Positions 47,319-56,964 of a DNA stretch of 64,000 bases are shown piece by piece. Both the position numbers and the translations under genes were made by a program. The DNA is taken from positions 157,001 through 221,000 of the forward strand of contig NZ_PYJQ01000001.1 of assembly GCF_003024605.1 (NCBI RefSeq), given 5' to 3'. The DNA is from Rhizobium sp. JAB6 (GTDB lineage: Bacteria > Pseudomonadota > Alphaproteobacteria > Rhizobiales > Rhizobiaceae). Each line of letters opens with the position of its first letter. Position 1 is the stretch's first letter. The notes below the pieces were generated by a model. It had not been told where the DNA came from. It did no database searches and saw nothing but the letters and a program-made list of their open reading frames with translations.

Positions 47319-48590
47319 ATGAACGCCATCGAATACGATATCGGCTCGACTGCCTCGGAAGCGGAGGAAGTTTCGCGCTCGGGCAATCTCGACAATCTAC
47401 GGCCGCTGCCGCGTATCTCCATACATGCCTTCTGCGAAAGCGAACAGTTGCAGCAGGTGATGGATCAGTGCGCCAACGATCGGCGCATGTCCAAGGTGAG
47501 CCTTCGCATCACCAGCGGCGGTGTCGCAGCCGCGGCGAATATGTTCTCCTCGGCGCCGACCCCCAATCTGATCATTCTGGAGACGCGCGCCGGTCCGCGC
47601 GATCTGCTGGCCGAACTCGAACCGCTCGCCGCCGTCTGCGATTCGAGCACCAAGGTCATCATCGTCGGCTATCACAACGATATTGGCCTTTACCGGGAAC
47701 TCATCCGCAACGGTATCTCCGAATATGTCGTGCAACCGACCGATATGGTCGATCTGATGACGGCGATAGCGGCGATCTTCATCGATCCCGATGCCGAGCC
47801 GCTCGGGCGCAGCATCGCTTTCATCGGCGCCAAGGGCGGGGTGGGTGCATCCACCATCGCCCATAATTGCGCCTTCGGGATTTCAAGTCTTTTCTCCACC
47901 GAAACCATCCTTGCCGATCTCGATCTGCCCTACGGCACCGCCAATATCGATTTCGACCAGGATCCCGCGCAGGGGATCGCCGAAGCCGTCTATGCGCCGG
48001 AGCGTCTCGACGAGGTCTTTCTCGATCGGTTGCTGACCAAATGTTCCCAGCATCTCTCGCTGCTGGCGGCGCCCTCGATGCTGGATCGCGCCTATGATTT
48101 CGACGGGCAGGCTTTTCTGCCGGTGCTCGAAGTCCTCCAGCGCAGTGCCCCGGTCGCGGTTCTCGATGTGCCGCATGTCTGGACGGAATGGACGCGCTCG
48201 GTGCTTGGCGCGGTAGACGAGGTCGTCATTTGCGCCGCGCCCGATCTTGCCAATCTGCGCAACGCCAAGAACCTCATCGACGCTCTGCGCAAGTTGCGGC
48301 CCAACGACAAGGCGCCGCACCTCATTCTCAATCAGGTCGGCATGCCGAAGCGTCCGGAGATCAATCCTTCGGAGTTTTGCGCGCCGCTGGAGACGGACCC
48401 GATCGCCATCATCCCCTTCGACATCAACCTGTTCGGCAATGCCGCCAACAGCGGGCAGATGATCGCGGAAACCGATCCGAAGTCGCCGGTCGCGGAGACT
48501 TTCTCGCAGATAGCGCACATCGTCACCGGGCGTGTCGCTTTGAAGAAGGCTAGAAAGGGCGGTTTGCTTGGCCTTCTGAAACGAAAATGA
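47319..48590 (+). CDS. cpaE: Pilus assembly ATPase CpaE/TadZ
   Basis: This 423-residue MinD/ParA-like protein with an N-terminal receiver-like domain localises Tad pilus machinery. The ATP-binding loop GAKGGVGASTIAHN near residues 169-182 has the family-typical Ala where MinD has a second Lys. LADLDLPYGTANIDFD follows near 200. The ATG at 47319 follows AGGA. The upstream open frame overlaps cpaD and is not used. Confidence 0.93.
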   Translation: MNAIEYDIGSTASEAEEVSRSGNLDNLRPLPRISIHAFCESEQLQQVMDQCANDRRMSKVSLRITSGGVAAAANMFSSAPTPNLIILETRAGPRDLLAELEPLAAVCDSSTKVIIVGYHNDIGLYRELIRNGISEYVVQPTDMVDLMTAIAAIFIDPDAEPLGRSIAFIGAKGGVGASTIAHNCAFGISSLFSTETILADLDLPYGTANIDFDQDPAQGIAEAVYAPERLDEVFLDRLLTKCSQHLSLLAAPSMLDRAYDFDGQAFLPVLEVLQRSAPVAVLDVPHVWTEWTRSVLGAVDEVVICAAPDLANLRNAKNLIDALRKLRPNDKAPHLILNQVGMPKRPEINPSEFCAPLETDPIAIIPFDINLFGNAANSGQMIAETDPKSPVAETFSQIAHIVTGRVALKKARKGGLLGLLKRK

Positions 48591-48667
48591 TCGTTCGATT
48601 TCGCACGGGCTTCCGAAGGCGATCTTTCATGAAGGCCGTGCAGCAGCAGTAGAAATGGATCAGAGAG

Positions 48668-50149
48668 ATGTTTGGCAAGCGCGGAAATGAAGGTCCTGCA
48701 AAGAGCGGTGCGATGTCTCCGCCGGCGCCGGCGCGCGTGCCCGCCGCTGGCAGCGGGCCAACGGCACCGACCGTGCTGATAGAGCCGTCCCATGATTCCG
48801 CACAGCCGCGTCAGCAGGTCGTACCGCCGTCGATGCAGACGCCCAGCCGGCGTCGCGTGGCGCGCACGGAAGAATATTACGATACGAAATCGCAGGTCTT
48901 CTCCGCGCTGATCGACACGATCGACCTCTCGCAGCTTTCCAAGCTTGGCAACGAGGCCGCGCGCGAGGAAATCCGCGATATCGTCAACGATATCATCACG
49001 ATCAAGAATTTCGCGATGTCGATCTCCGAGCAGGAGGAGTTGCTCGAGGACATCTGCAACGATGTGCTGGGCTATGGGCCGCTGGAGCCGCTTCTCGCCC
49101 GCGACGACATCGCCGACATCATGGTCAACGGCGCCGGCCAGACCTTCATCGAAGTCGGCGGCAAGACCGTCGAATCCGAAATCCGCTTCCGCGACAATGC
49201 GCAGCTCCTTTCCATCTGCCAGCGCATCGTCAGCCAGGTCGGCCGCCGCGTCGATGAATCCAGCCCCATCTGCGATGCGCGCCTTCCCGACGGTTCGCGC
49301 GTCAACGTCATCGCGCCGCCGCTGGCGATCGACGGTCCCGCGCTGACCATCCGTAAATTCAAGAAGGACAAGCTTACCCTCGACCAGCTCGTTCGTTTCG
49401 GCGCCATTACGCCCGAAGGCGCGACACTGCTGCAGATCATTGGCCGCGTGCGCTGCAATGTCGTCATTTCCGGCGGTACCGGTTCGGGCAAGACGACGCT
49501 TCTGAACTGCCTGACCAATTACATCGACCGCGACGAGCGCGTCATCACCTGCGAGGATACCGCCGAACTGCAGCTGCAGCAGCCGCATGTGGTGCGCCTG
49601 GAAACGCGCCCGCCCAACATCGAAGGCGAGGGCGAGATCACCATGCGCGATCTCGTCAAGAACTGCCTGCGCATGCGTCCCGAACGCATCATCGTCGGCG
49701 AAGTGCGCGGGCCGGAAGTTTTCGACCTGCTGCAGGCGATGAACACGGGTCATGACGGCTCGATGGGCACGATCCACGCCAATACGCCGCGCGAATGCCT
49801 GAGCCGTATCGAATCGATGATCGCGATGGGCGGCTTCAGCCTTCCGGCCAAGACCGTGCGCGAGATCGTTTCCACCTCGATCGACGTGATCATCCAGGCC
49901 GCCCGCCTGCGTGACGGCTCGCGGCGCATCACCCAGATCACGGAAGTCATCGGCATGGAAGGCGATGTGATCATCACGCAGGATCTGATGCGTTACGAGA
50001 TCGAGGGCGAGGATGCGAACGGCCGGATCATCGGCCGGCATGTCTCCACCGGCATCGGCAAGCCGCATTTCTGGGATCGTGCCCGCTATTACAACGAGGA
50101 GCGGCGCCTCGCAGCCGCCCTCGATGAGATGGAACAGAAGGCGCAATAG
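48668..50149 (+). CDS. cpaF: Pilus assembly ATPase CpaF/TadA
   Basis: This 493-residue secretion ATPase of the VirB11/GspE superfamily drives Flp pilus polymerisation. After a proline-rich N-terminal 80 residues come the N-terminal domain and the ATPase with Walker [14 protein letters not shown] near residue 270, an Asp box, Walker [12 protein letters not shown] near residue 340 and the His box [11 protein letters not shown]. It is followed closely by tadB. Confidence 0.96.
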   Translation: MFGKRGNEGPAKSGAMSPPAPARVPAAGSGPTAPTVLIEPSHDSAQPRQQVVPPSMQTPSRRRVARTEEYYDTKSQVFSALIDTIDLSQLSKLGNEAAREEIRDIVNDIITIKNFAMSISEQEELLEDICNDVLGYGPLEPLLARDDIADIMVNGAGQTFIEVGGKTVESEIRFRDNAQLLSICQRIVSQVGRRVDESSPICDARLPDGSRVNVIAPPLAIDGPALTIRKFKKDKLTLDQLVRFGAITPEGATLLQIIGRVRCNVVISGGTGSGKTTLLNCLTNYIDRDERVITCEDTAELQLQQPHVVRLETRPPNIEGEGEITMRDLVKNCLRMRPERIIVGEVRGPEVFDLLQAMNTGHDGSMGTIHANTPRECLSRIESMIAMGGFSLPAKTVREIVSTSIDVIIQAARLRDGSRRITQITEVIGMEGDVIITQDLMRYEIEGEDANGRIIGRHVSTGIGKPHFWDRARYYNEERRLAAALDEMEQKAQ

Positions 50150-50157
50150 GATTTACG

Positions 50158-51165
50158 ATGTTCGGTATCGATCCGATAGTGCTGTTGATTGTGCTGCTGG
50201 CGGCGGTTTCCGCCGCCGCGGTATGCTACGGCATTCTCTATTCGCGGATCGAAACGCAGAAAAGGGCCGAAAGCCGGGTCAATCGGGTCAAGCAGGCCGA
50301 GACCGACCGGGTCAAGGTCAAGGCGGCGCGCGACCGCGTTCAGGAAATGTCCAAGCGCCGCAAATCGGTGCAGGATACGCTGAAGGATCTGGAGCGGCGG
50401 CAGTCGGAAAACACGAAAAAGAAGCAGTCGCTGAAAGCGCGTCTGGCGCAGGCGGATCTGCCTCTGACCCCGGCACGCTTCTATATTTTCAGCGCGTTGT
50501 TCGGCCTGTTCGTCATGCTGATCCTCTTCATTGCCGGAGCGCCTCCCCTCGTTATTCTGGGCATGCTCTTTGCATCCGTTTTCGGCCTGCCTCGCTGGGT
50601 CATAAGCTTCCTCATCAAGCGCCGGCGGAACAAATTTCTCGAGGAATTTCCGAACGCGCTCGATCTCATCACTCGCTCCCTTCGCTCGGGCCTGCCGCTC
50701 AACGATGCGGTACGGCTGGTGGCCGGCGAGGCGCGCGAGCCGGTCAAGACGGAATTCCGCCGCGTGGTCGAGGCCCAGCAGGTCGGTCTCAGCATGTCTG
50801 AGGCCTGCACCCGCATGACGAACCATATGCCGCTGCAGGAGGTGAGTTTCTTCGCGATCGTCATCGCCATTCAGGCGCAGGCCGGCGGCAACCTGTCGGA
50901 AGCGCTCGGCAACCTCTCGAAGGTGCTGCGCGAACGCAAGAAAATGAAGGCGAAGGTCAAGGCGCTGTCGATGGAAGCAAAGGCATCCGCCGTCATCATC
51001 GGCGCTTTGCCCTTCATCGTCATGCTGCTCGTTTACCTGACGTCGCCGCAATACATGATGATCCTGTTCGCCGATCCGCGCGGCCATCTGATCTTGCTCG
51101 GAGCCGGCATCTGGATGTCGATCGGCATCTTCATCATGCGCAACATGGTCAATTTCGAGATCTGA
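50158..51165 (+). CDS. tadB: Tad pilus inner-membrane platform protein TadB
   Basis: This 335-residue platform protein has a type II secretion F domain. An N-terminal helix is followed by a long basic, predicted coiled-coil cytoplasmic stretch (about residues 30-95), two helices and the F domain with FLEEFPNALDLITRSLRSG near residue 160, and two C-terminal helices. It starts eight bases after cpaF and works with TadC and CpaF. Confidence 0.95.
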   Translation: MFGIDPIVLLIVLLAAVSAAAVCYGILYSRIETQKRAESRVNRVKQAETDRVKVKAARDRVQEMSKRRKSVQDTLKDLERRQSENTKKKQSLKARLAQADLPLTPARFYIFSALFGLFVMLILFIAGAPPLVILGMLFASVFGLPRWVISFLIKRRRNKFLEEFPNALDLITRSLRSGLPLNDAVRLVAGEAREPVKTEFRRVVEAQQVGLSMSEACTRMTNHMPLQEVSFFAIVIAIQAQAGGNLSEALGNLSKVLRERKKMKAKVKALSMEAKASAVIIGALPFIVMLLVYLTSPQYMMILFADPRGHLILLGAGIWMSIGIFIMRNMVNFEI

Positions 51166-51187
51166 GCGGGAAGGAGCCGCGTAGCCC

Positions 51188-52165
51188 ATGTCCGATCTCG
51201 CTGCCCGTTTAACCGATCCCGGCACGCTGATTGCCGTGGCGGTTGCCATTGCCGTTTTCGCCACCTTCTATACGATCGCGATACCGCTGCTGGAGCGCGG
51301 CGATCTCAGCAAGCGCATGAAGGCCGTGTCGACCGAGCGCGAACAGATCCGTGCGCGCGAGCGGGCACGGCTGAATGCGGAAGGCGGCAAGGCATCGCTG
51401 CGCAGCCACAACAATCGAAACGTCAGACAGATCGTCGAGCGGTTCAACCTGCGCAACGCGCTTGTCGATGCCAATACCGTCAATCGCTTGCGGTCTGCCG
51501 GCCTGCGGTCGGAAAATGCGCTCAACATGTTCCTGCTGGCGCGGTTCCTGCTGCCCTTCGTGTTTCTGGCGGTGGCGATCGTCGTCGTCTTCGTTCTCGG
51601 CTGGTTCGCCGCAAAGCCTTTGCCGATCCGCCTGCTTGGTGTCATCGGCTTCGCCTATGTGGGCTTCTATGCTCCGAACATCTACATCTCCAATCTGGTG
51701 ACCAAGCGCCAGAAGTCGATCAAGCGCGCCTGGCCCGATGCTCTCGACCTGATGCTGATCTGCGTGGAGTCGGGCATTTCCATCGAGGCAGGCATGCATC
51801 GCGTGTCCGAGGAAATGGCGGAGCAATCCCCAGCACTTGCCGAGGAAATGGTGCTGACCACGGCCGAGCTCTCCTTCCTGCAGGACCGCCGCATCGCCTT
51901 CGACAATCTCGCTGCCCGTACGCAGATCGAGCTCGTCAAATCGGTGACGCAGGCGCTCATCCAGGCCGAACGCTATGGTACGCCGCTCTCGCAGGCGCTG
52001 CGCGTCATGGCGCAGGAGGGCCGTGACGAACGCATGAACGAGGCGGAAAAGAAAGCTGCCGCGCTGCCGCCGAAGCTCACCGTGCCGATGATCATCTTCT
52101 TCCTGCCCGTCTTGATGGCCGTGATTCTCGGACCTGCAATCATCCAGGCGATGGACAAGTTCTGA
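51188..52165 (+). CDS. tadC: Tad pilus inner-membrane platform protein TadC
   Basis: This 325-residue second F-domain platform protein is a partner of TadB. The F domain is marked by RAWPDALDLMLICVESGISIEAG near residue 180 and PLSQALRVMAQEGRDERM near residue 263, with hydrophobic helices at both ends. It is the last gene of the plus-strand pilus operon. The next gene is an unrelated LysE-type exporter. Confidence 0.95.
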   Translation: MSDLAARLTDPGTLIAVAVAIAVFATFYTIAIPLLERGDLSKRMKAVSTEREQIRARERARLNAEGGKASLRSHNNRNVRQIVERFNLRNALVDANTVNRLRSAGLRSENALNMFLLARFLLPFVFLAVAIVVVFVLGWFAAKPLPIRLLGVIGFAYVGFYAPNIYISNLVTKRQKSIKRAWPDALDLMLICVESGISIEAGMHRVSEEMAEQSPALAEEMVLTTAELSFLQDRRIAFDNLAARTQIELVKSVTQALIQAERYGTPLSQALRVMAQEGRDERMNEAEKKAAALPPKLTVPMIIFFLPVLMAVILGPAIIQAMDKF

Positions 52166-52281
52166 GCTGCCTGCTTGCCCACGGCGGCGGACATGGTTAT
52201 GTCATGCAATATCGCCGATTGCGTCGGAGTATCTTCCGGAAAACGCAAGTCGTTCGCATCGGGCGCCCTTGGAGGTCGCGC

Positions 52282-52926
52282 ATGTCATCCCTGGCAATAT
52301 TTTTCAGCGTCATAGCCGCCGTCTTTATCGGGGCCGTAAGTCCCGGCCCAAGTTTCGTGCTCGTTTCGCGCATTGCCGTTTCGCGCTCGCGCAAGGCGGG
52401 ACTTGCCGCGGCTTTCGGCATGGGAACCGGCAGCGTCATTTTCGCGACCCTGGCCCTGTTTGGCCTCAGTGCGTTGCTGATGAAAGTCGAATGGCTGTAT
52501 CTCGCACTGAAAATCGGCGGCGGCCTCTATCTGATCTACGTCGGTATCCGCATCTGGCGCAGCGCGGCGGACGATCTTCCGATCGACGCGCCGGCAACGC
52601 CGGTGGAGGGTGGCGTGGTGCGCAACTTCCTCTTCGCGTTAGGCACGCAGCTCAGCAATCCAAAGACGGCCATTTTCTACGGCAGTATCTTCGCCGCACT
52701 CCTGCCGGCTGCTCCGGCTGCCTGGCTGCTCTTTACGGTTCCGCCCGCAGTCTTCCTGGTCGAGGTTGGCTGGTATACCGTAGTGACGCTGGCTTTCTCC
52801 TCCAACCGTCCGCGTGCACTTTATGTCGGATCAAAGCTCTGGATCGACAGGGTAGCGGGTGCCGTCATCGGCGCTCTCGGAGCACGGCTTGTTGCCGAGG
52901 GGCTGCCGCGTCACTTATGGCGTTAA
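52282..52926 (+). CDS. LysE/RhtB-family amino acid exporter
   Basis: This 214-residue inner-membrane protein has about six helices and the RhtB signature SPGPSFVLVSR near residues 19-29. The conserved LKIGGGLYLIYVGIRIW lies near residue 67. Members export amino acids or their lactone derivatives. GGAGG precedes the ATG at 52282. It sits alone between tadC and the convergent tadD. Confidence 0.9.
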   Translation: MSSLAIFFSVIAAVFIGAVSPGPSFVLVSRIAVSRSRKAGLAAAFGMGTGSVIFATLALFGLSALLMKVEWLYLALKIGGGLYLIYVGIRIWRSAADDLPIDAPATPVEGGVVRNFLFALGTQLSNPKTAIFYGSIFAALLPAAPAAWLLFTVPPAVFLVEVGWYTVVTLAFSSNRPRALYVGSKLWIDRVAGAVIGALGARLVAEGLPRHLWR

Positions 52927-53018
52927 GTGTCTGGAGCTGCCGAGCATACGCCTGAATTGGCGCGCGGCGTCTATCCGAAAGTTGTGCGAGGAGGGCGTCA
53001 TGGCTGCTCTGCGCAGCC

Positions 53019-53849
53019 TTATTGTTGTGCGACTTTCCTGCGGTCGCCGCTGGCGGCAAGCTTCTGCCAGGAGTTCTGCTGCGCCAGCATGCCGCGCAGA
53101 TAGGCGACATTGGCGTTTGCCTGTTGCGGCGTCAGTTCCTGCCGCGCAATTTGTTCGGCTTCCGCAAAGCGGCCTTGCAGGCCGACAACCAATGCCAGAT
53201 TCTGCCGTACGCGGCTATCGGAGCCCGGCTGCGAAACGGCCGTGCGGAGATAGTTTTCCGCATTCTTGAGATCGCCGGTCAGCACATAGGACATGCCGAG
53301 ATTGGAAAGGACGGTCGGCTCGTTGGGAGCCAGCATCAGCGCATCCCGATATTTGGCCCGTGCGTCCTGGGAGCGTCCAAGCTGATCGAGGATAGCGCCC
53401 TGCGCCGAAACAAGGCGCCAGTCCGGCCGATCCGGAAGCTGGGCGCGGTCGATGGTCGAAAGGGCCTCCTCGAGCTGGCCTGCCGCCGCTTGGGCCTTGC
53501 CGTAGGCCGCCAGCACGCCGCGATCGTTCGGATTGGCGATCGCCACCTGCTGCATGACGGCGAGCGCCTGGTCGTTGCGGCCGCTCATGCGCAACGCATT
53601 GGCGTAGCTGACGCCGGCATCGCGATCCTTGGGATTGGCATCATAGGCCTTGCCGAACGTTGCCGTCGCCTGAGCGAGTTCGGTGCTGTTCATCGTATCG
53701 AGAGATTTCGATGTCTTGGGGACCGAGCCCGTCGTCATCCTGTCCTGTCCGGTCGTCGAGCAGCTTGCGAGCGCGAGCGCCAGAAGCGCGGCCGAAGCTC
53801 CCCGGAAAAGAAAGATTCTGAATGAAGACGCAGCTGAGACGGCGGGCAT
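53019..53849 (-). CDS. tadD: Tad pilus TPR lipoprotein TadD
   Basis: This 276-residue lipoprotein has a signal peptide with lipobox LALASC near residue 29 and at least four TPR units (for example KAYDANPKDRDAGVSYANAL, and a repeat around APNEPTVLSNLG). TadD is thought to help place the secretin in the outer membrane. The frame stays open far upstream, but the ATG at 53849 begins the signal peptide. It lies apart from the main pilus operon and on the opposite strand. Confidence 0.9.
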   Translation of the reverse strand: MPAVSAASSFRIFLFRGASAALLALALASCSTTGQDRMTTGSVPKTSKSLDTMNSTELAQATATFGKAYDANPKDRDAGVSYANALRMSGRNDQALAVMQQVAIANPNDRGVLAAYGKAQAAAGQLEEALSTIDRAQLPDRPDWRLVSAQGAILDQLGRSQDARAKYRDALMLAPNEPTVLSNLGMSYVLTGDLKNAENYLRTAVSQPGSDSRVRQNLALVVGLQGRFAEAEQIARQELTPQQANANVAYLRGMLAQQNSWQKLAASGDRRKVAQQ

Positions 53850-53999
53850 GACGCTTATCCCTGAATTCCTATAGTCTTGCGCCCGGCCTAGAATCGGAAC
53901 AGGGAAAGGTTCGACGCAATGTTCGCTCCAGCAATAATCTGTTAACCCTAACAGACGGTTAACTCTCGATTCCTCCAAGTCACCCGCCAAAGGATAGTC

Positions 54000-55391
54000 A
54001 TGGCCCCCTTTCAATTCATCGAGCGCGCGACGCCCTTCAATTCGAAAGGTGGCGCGACCCTGCCGATCTTTGCCGTCACTCCGGCGCATATCGAGACGGG
54101 CACCATCGATCCTATCGCGCTCGATTGGGCACGCAGGGCGGGTTACAAGGCCGAAAGCGGTTCGCTGTTGCTGATCCCCACCGCTGAGGGGCATCTGGGC
54201 GGCGCTCTCTTTGGCCTCGGCTCCAATCCCTCGGAACAACCCTTCCTCACAGGCAAGCTGGCGCGCAGCTTGCCGGCCGGCGACTGGCATATCGAGACGG
54301 CACCCTTGACGGCAAATCGGCTCTCGCTTGGCTTCGGCCTCGGCAGCTACCGTTTCGATCGTTATAAGTCCGAAAAAGCCGCGGCACCGACACTGATGAT
54401 CCCTCGCGATGCCGATGCCGCCGATATCAAGCGCCAGCTTGCAGGCGTTTTCCTGGCCCGCGATCTCATCAACACGCCGACCAACGACATGGGGCCGGAA
54501 CAGCTCGAAGCCGTCTTCCGCGCACTTGCGGTGCATTACAAGGCGGATATGTCCGTCATCATCGGCGACGATTTGCTCAAGGAGAATTTCCCGCTGGTTC
54601 ATACGGTGGGGCGTGCGAGCGCCGATGCGCCGCGCCTTCTGGAGATGCGCTGGGGCAAGAAGGGCCATCGCCGCATCACGCTGGTCGGCAAGGGCGTGTG
54701 CTTCGACACCGGTGGCCTCGATATCAAGCCGGCATCCTCGATGCTGCTCATGAAGAAGGACATGGGTGGCGCCGCCAATGTCATGGGGCTGGCGCTGATG
54801 ATCATGGACGCCAAGCTCAAGGTCGATCTTCGCGTCATCATTCCCGTCGTCGAGAACTCGATCTCGGCCAATGCGTTCCGTCCCGGCGATATCTACAGGA
54901 GCCGCAAGGGCCTGACCGTGCAGATCGACAATACGGACGCCGAGGGCCGGCTGATCCTCGCCGATGCGCTCGCCTATGCCGACGAGGACGCGCCGGACCT
55001 GATGATCGACATGGCGACATTGACGGGCGCGGCCCGCGTTGCGCTCGGCCCCGATCTGCCGCCCTTCTTCACCGACGATAGCGAACTTGCCAACGATCTT
55101 ACGGAAGCGAGCCTGGAGACGGATGATCCGCTGTGGCGGATGCCGCTCTATATGGGCTACGACAAGGATATCCGCACCAAATTCGCCGATATAACCAACG
55201 CCCCGGCCGGTGGCATGGCCGGCTCCATTACGGCTGCCCTGTTCCTCAAGCGCTTCGTAACGAAGACGCCGAGCTGGGTCCATTTCGATATTTTCGGGTG
55301 GGCGCCGAGCGAGCGGCCGCATTCACCCGGCGGCGGTGAGGCGCAGGCGATCCGGGCGCTATATCACTATATCAGGCAGAGCGTGCGATAG
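54000..55391 (+). CDS. M17-family leucyl aminopeptidase-like protein
   Basis: This 463-residue cytoplasmic metallopeptidase releases N-terminal residues from peptides. The M17 metal-binding and catalytic segments are DTGGLDIKP near residue 236, MKKDMGGAANVMG near residue 250 and the signature NTDAEGRLILADAL near residue 311. The N-terminal domain is less conserved than in PepA and closer to the second M17 paralogue common in alphaproteobacteria. It is divergent from tadD with a 150-bp spacer. Confidence 0.92.
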   Translation: MAPFQFIERATPFNSKGGATLPIFAVTPAHIETGTIDPIALDWARRAGYKAESGSLLLIPTAEGHLGGALFGLGSNPSEQPFLTGKLARSLPAGDWHIETAPLTANRLSLGFGLGSYRFDRYKSEKAAAPTLMIPRDADAADIKRQLAGVFLARDLINTPTNDMGPEQLEAVFRALAVHYKADMSVIIGDDLLKENFPLVHTVGRASADAPRLLEMRWGKKGHRRITLVGKGVCFDTGGLDIKPASSMLLMKKDMGGAANVMGLALMIMDAKLKVDLRVIIPVVENSISANAFRPGDIYRSRKGLTVQIDNTDAEGRLILADALAYADEDAPDLMIDMATLTGAARVALGPDLPPFFTDDSELANDLTEASLETDDPLWRMPLYMGYDKDIRTKFADITNAPAGGMAGSITAALFLKRFVTKTPSWVHFDIFGWAPSERPHSPGGGEAQAIRALYHYIRQSVR

Positions 55392-55685
55392 GGGCTATAG
55401 TCCCATCTCCCCGCATGTGGCGAGAGGGTTAGGGTGAGGGGCCAGGCATAGGAGCGTCACAGCGACGAACCGACCTGACCACTACGAATAGTAGTCCGAA
55501 AAGACGAAGATTTTGATTTTTCGGCTGCTTTCGGGAAAGCCCCTCATCCGAGCCTCCCTTTCGCTTCGCTCAATGTCTCGATCCCACCTTCTCCCCGCAC
55601 TGCGGGGACAAGGTGTTGGTGAATTCCCCTTGAAACCGCCACGATCTTGGCCGAAACTGGAACGGCAGCGTAACGAATTTCGGGG
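55392..55685. repeat. Intergenic palindromic repeat mosaic
   Basis: This 294-bp non-coding gap carries GC-rich inverted elements. GGTTAGGGTGAGGGGCC (about 55427-55443) is inverted relative to GCCCCTCATCC (about 55541-55551), and a local palindrome CCCCGCACTGCGGGG lies near 55593-55608. These modules resemble repetitive intergenic elements common in rhizobial genomes. Confidence 0.65.
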
Positions 55686-56036
55686 TTGCCCTTGCCGCTT
55701 GAACTCACCGCCTCGCAGGCTCTCGGCCTCTGGCATGGCGTGACGCTTGCTCAGGTGCGCCGCGAGGATCATGATTTGACGCTTCGGCAGACGGCAATTC
55801 TGCTGCAGATCTATCTTGTGCCGCCGCCTCATACCGTGCGCGGTCTGGCCGCAACCCTGGGCGTTACCAAGCCGGTCATCACCCGGGCGCTTGACACCAT
55901 GGGAGAGATGGGGTTGGTCGACCGCGTGCGCGATGACCGCGATCGCCGCAATGTCATCATTAAGCGAACAGTCACCGGCGCGCTCTATCTTGAAAAACTC
56001 GGCGATCTCATCATCGAGCATGGCCGAAAATTATAA
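55686..56036 (+). CDS. MarR-like winged-helix regulator
   Basis: This 116-residue regulator is shorter than a typical MarR protein but has its core: LRQTAILLQIYL, the recognition helix LAATLGVTKPVITRALDTMGEMGLV near residues 56-80, and the wing DRDRRNVII. The start is a TTG at 55686 with a weak G-rich site. A later start is possible. It is 15 bp upstream of the NlpC/P60 gene and probably cotranscribed with it. Confidence 0.8.
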   Translation: MPLPLELTASQALGLWHGVTLAQVRREDHDLTLRQTAILLQIYLVPPPHTVRGLAATLGVTKPVITRALDTMGEMGLVDRVRDDRDRRNVIIKRTVTGALYLEKLGDLIIEHGRKL

Positions 56037-56051
56037 TCCGGGGATTTCATC

Positions 56052-56909
56052 ATGATGCTCGACCGCCGTCTCAATGCTTTCAGGCCTGATCTCGCCGAGG
56101 CTTCTCTCAAGGGCAAGGTCGAGGCCGAGCGCTTCGTCGATGGTACTGGCGCACGCGTTGCCGTGCCGGTCATTGCGCTCCGGCCGAAGCCGGATCTCGC
56201 CTCGGGCAGCATCGACACCGAGCTGCTGATGGGCGAAGAGGTGGCGATATTCGAGCGCCGCGACGGGTGGTGCTGGGTCAAGGCTCTGTCCGACGGTTAC
56301 GTCGGCTATCTCCCGGAAACGGCCATCAAGGAGGGTGCGGCGGCCCCGACCCACATCGTCGTCCCCCAGCGCACCTTCCTCTATCCTGAGCCGGAGCTGC
56401 GCAAGCCGCATGCTGCAACCCTCTCCATGGGCAGCCTCGTGCATGTGACCGGTACGGCGGAGGCGCGGGGCAATCATTATGTCGTGCTGGAGGATGGAAC
56501 CGCCATTTTCGCCAAACATGTCCAGCCCATCGGCTATAACAAGGGCGGCGACTTTGTCGATGTCGCCTTGCGCTTCCTGGAGACGCCCTATCTCTGGGGT
56601 GGCCGCTCGGGCCTCGGTATCGATTGTTCCGGCCTCGTGCAGTTGGCGCTGTCGATGACGGGCCGTGCCGCACCGCGCGATACCGACATGCAGGCCGCCG
56701 GCCTCGGTCAGCCGATCGAACGCGAGGAGCTGAAGCGCGGCGATTTCGTCTTCTGGAAAGGGCATGTCGCGATCATGGAAGATCCGGAAACAATCGTCCA
56801 TGCCAACGGCCATACCATGACCGTCGCCCGGGAGAATTTTGCCGCCGCCATCGAACGCATCGGTTGGCTCTATGAGCGGCCGACCGGCTATCGCCGTTTC
56901 ATCGACTGA
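56052..56909 (+). CDS. NlpC/P60-family cysteine peptidase with SH3-like domains
   Basis: This 285-residue cell-wall-type hydrolase has two bacterial SH3-like segments (WCWVKALSDGYVGYLPE near residue 73 and a second near 120) followed by an NlpC/P60 domain. The catalytic Cys is in GIDCSGLVQLAL near residue 196 and the His in GHVAIMED near residue 238. Such proteins cleave D-gamma-Glu to diamino acid bonds in muropeptides. No signal peptide is evident, so it probably acts on imported muropeptides in the cytoplasm, a role consistent with the aminopeptidase nearby. Confidence 0.88.
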   Translation: MMLDRRLNAFRPDLAEASLKGKVEAERFVDGTGARVAVPVIALRPKPDLASGSIDTELLMGEEVAIFERRDGWCWVKALSDGYVGYLPETAIKEGAAAPTHIVVPQRTFLYPEPELRKPHAATLSMGSLVHVTGTAEARGNHYVVLEDGTAIFAKHVQPIGYNKGGDFVDVALRFLETPYLWGGRSGLGIDCSGLVQLALSMTGRAAPRDTDMQAAGLGQPIEREELKRGDFVFWKGHVAIMEDPETIVHANGHTMTVARENFAAAIERIGWLYERPTGYRRFID

Positions 56910-56964
56910 TCGCGCTCCGAAACACTGTAGCGACAACCCTTCCAGCATTTGCCGCGGCAGCAGT

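Noticed and set aside
48332..50146. A 604-codon open frame on the minus strand
   Set aside because: It is antisense to cpaF and the end of cpaE, with low-complexity Asp/Ala/Arg composition and no motif.
53850..55322. Upstream extension of the tadD reading frame
   Set aside because: It runs antisense to the M17 aminopeptidase; the signal peptide of TadD fixes the start at 53849.
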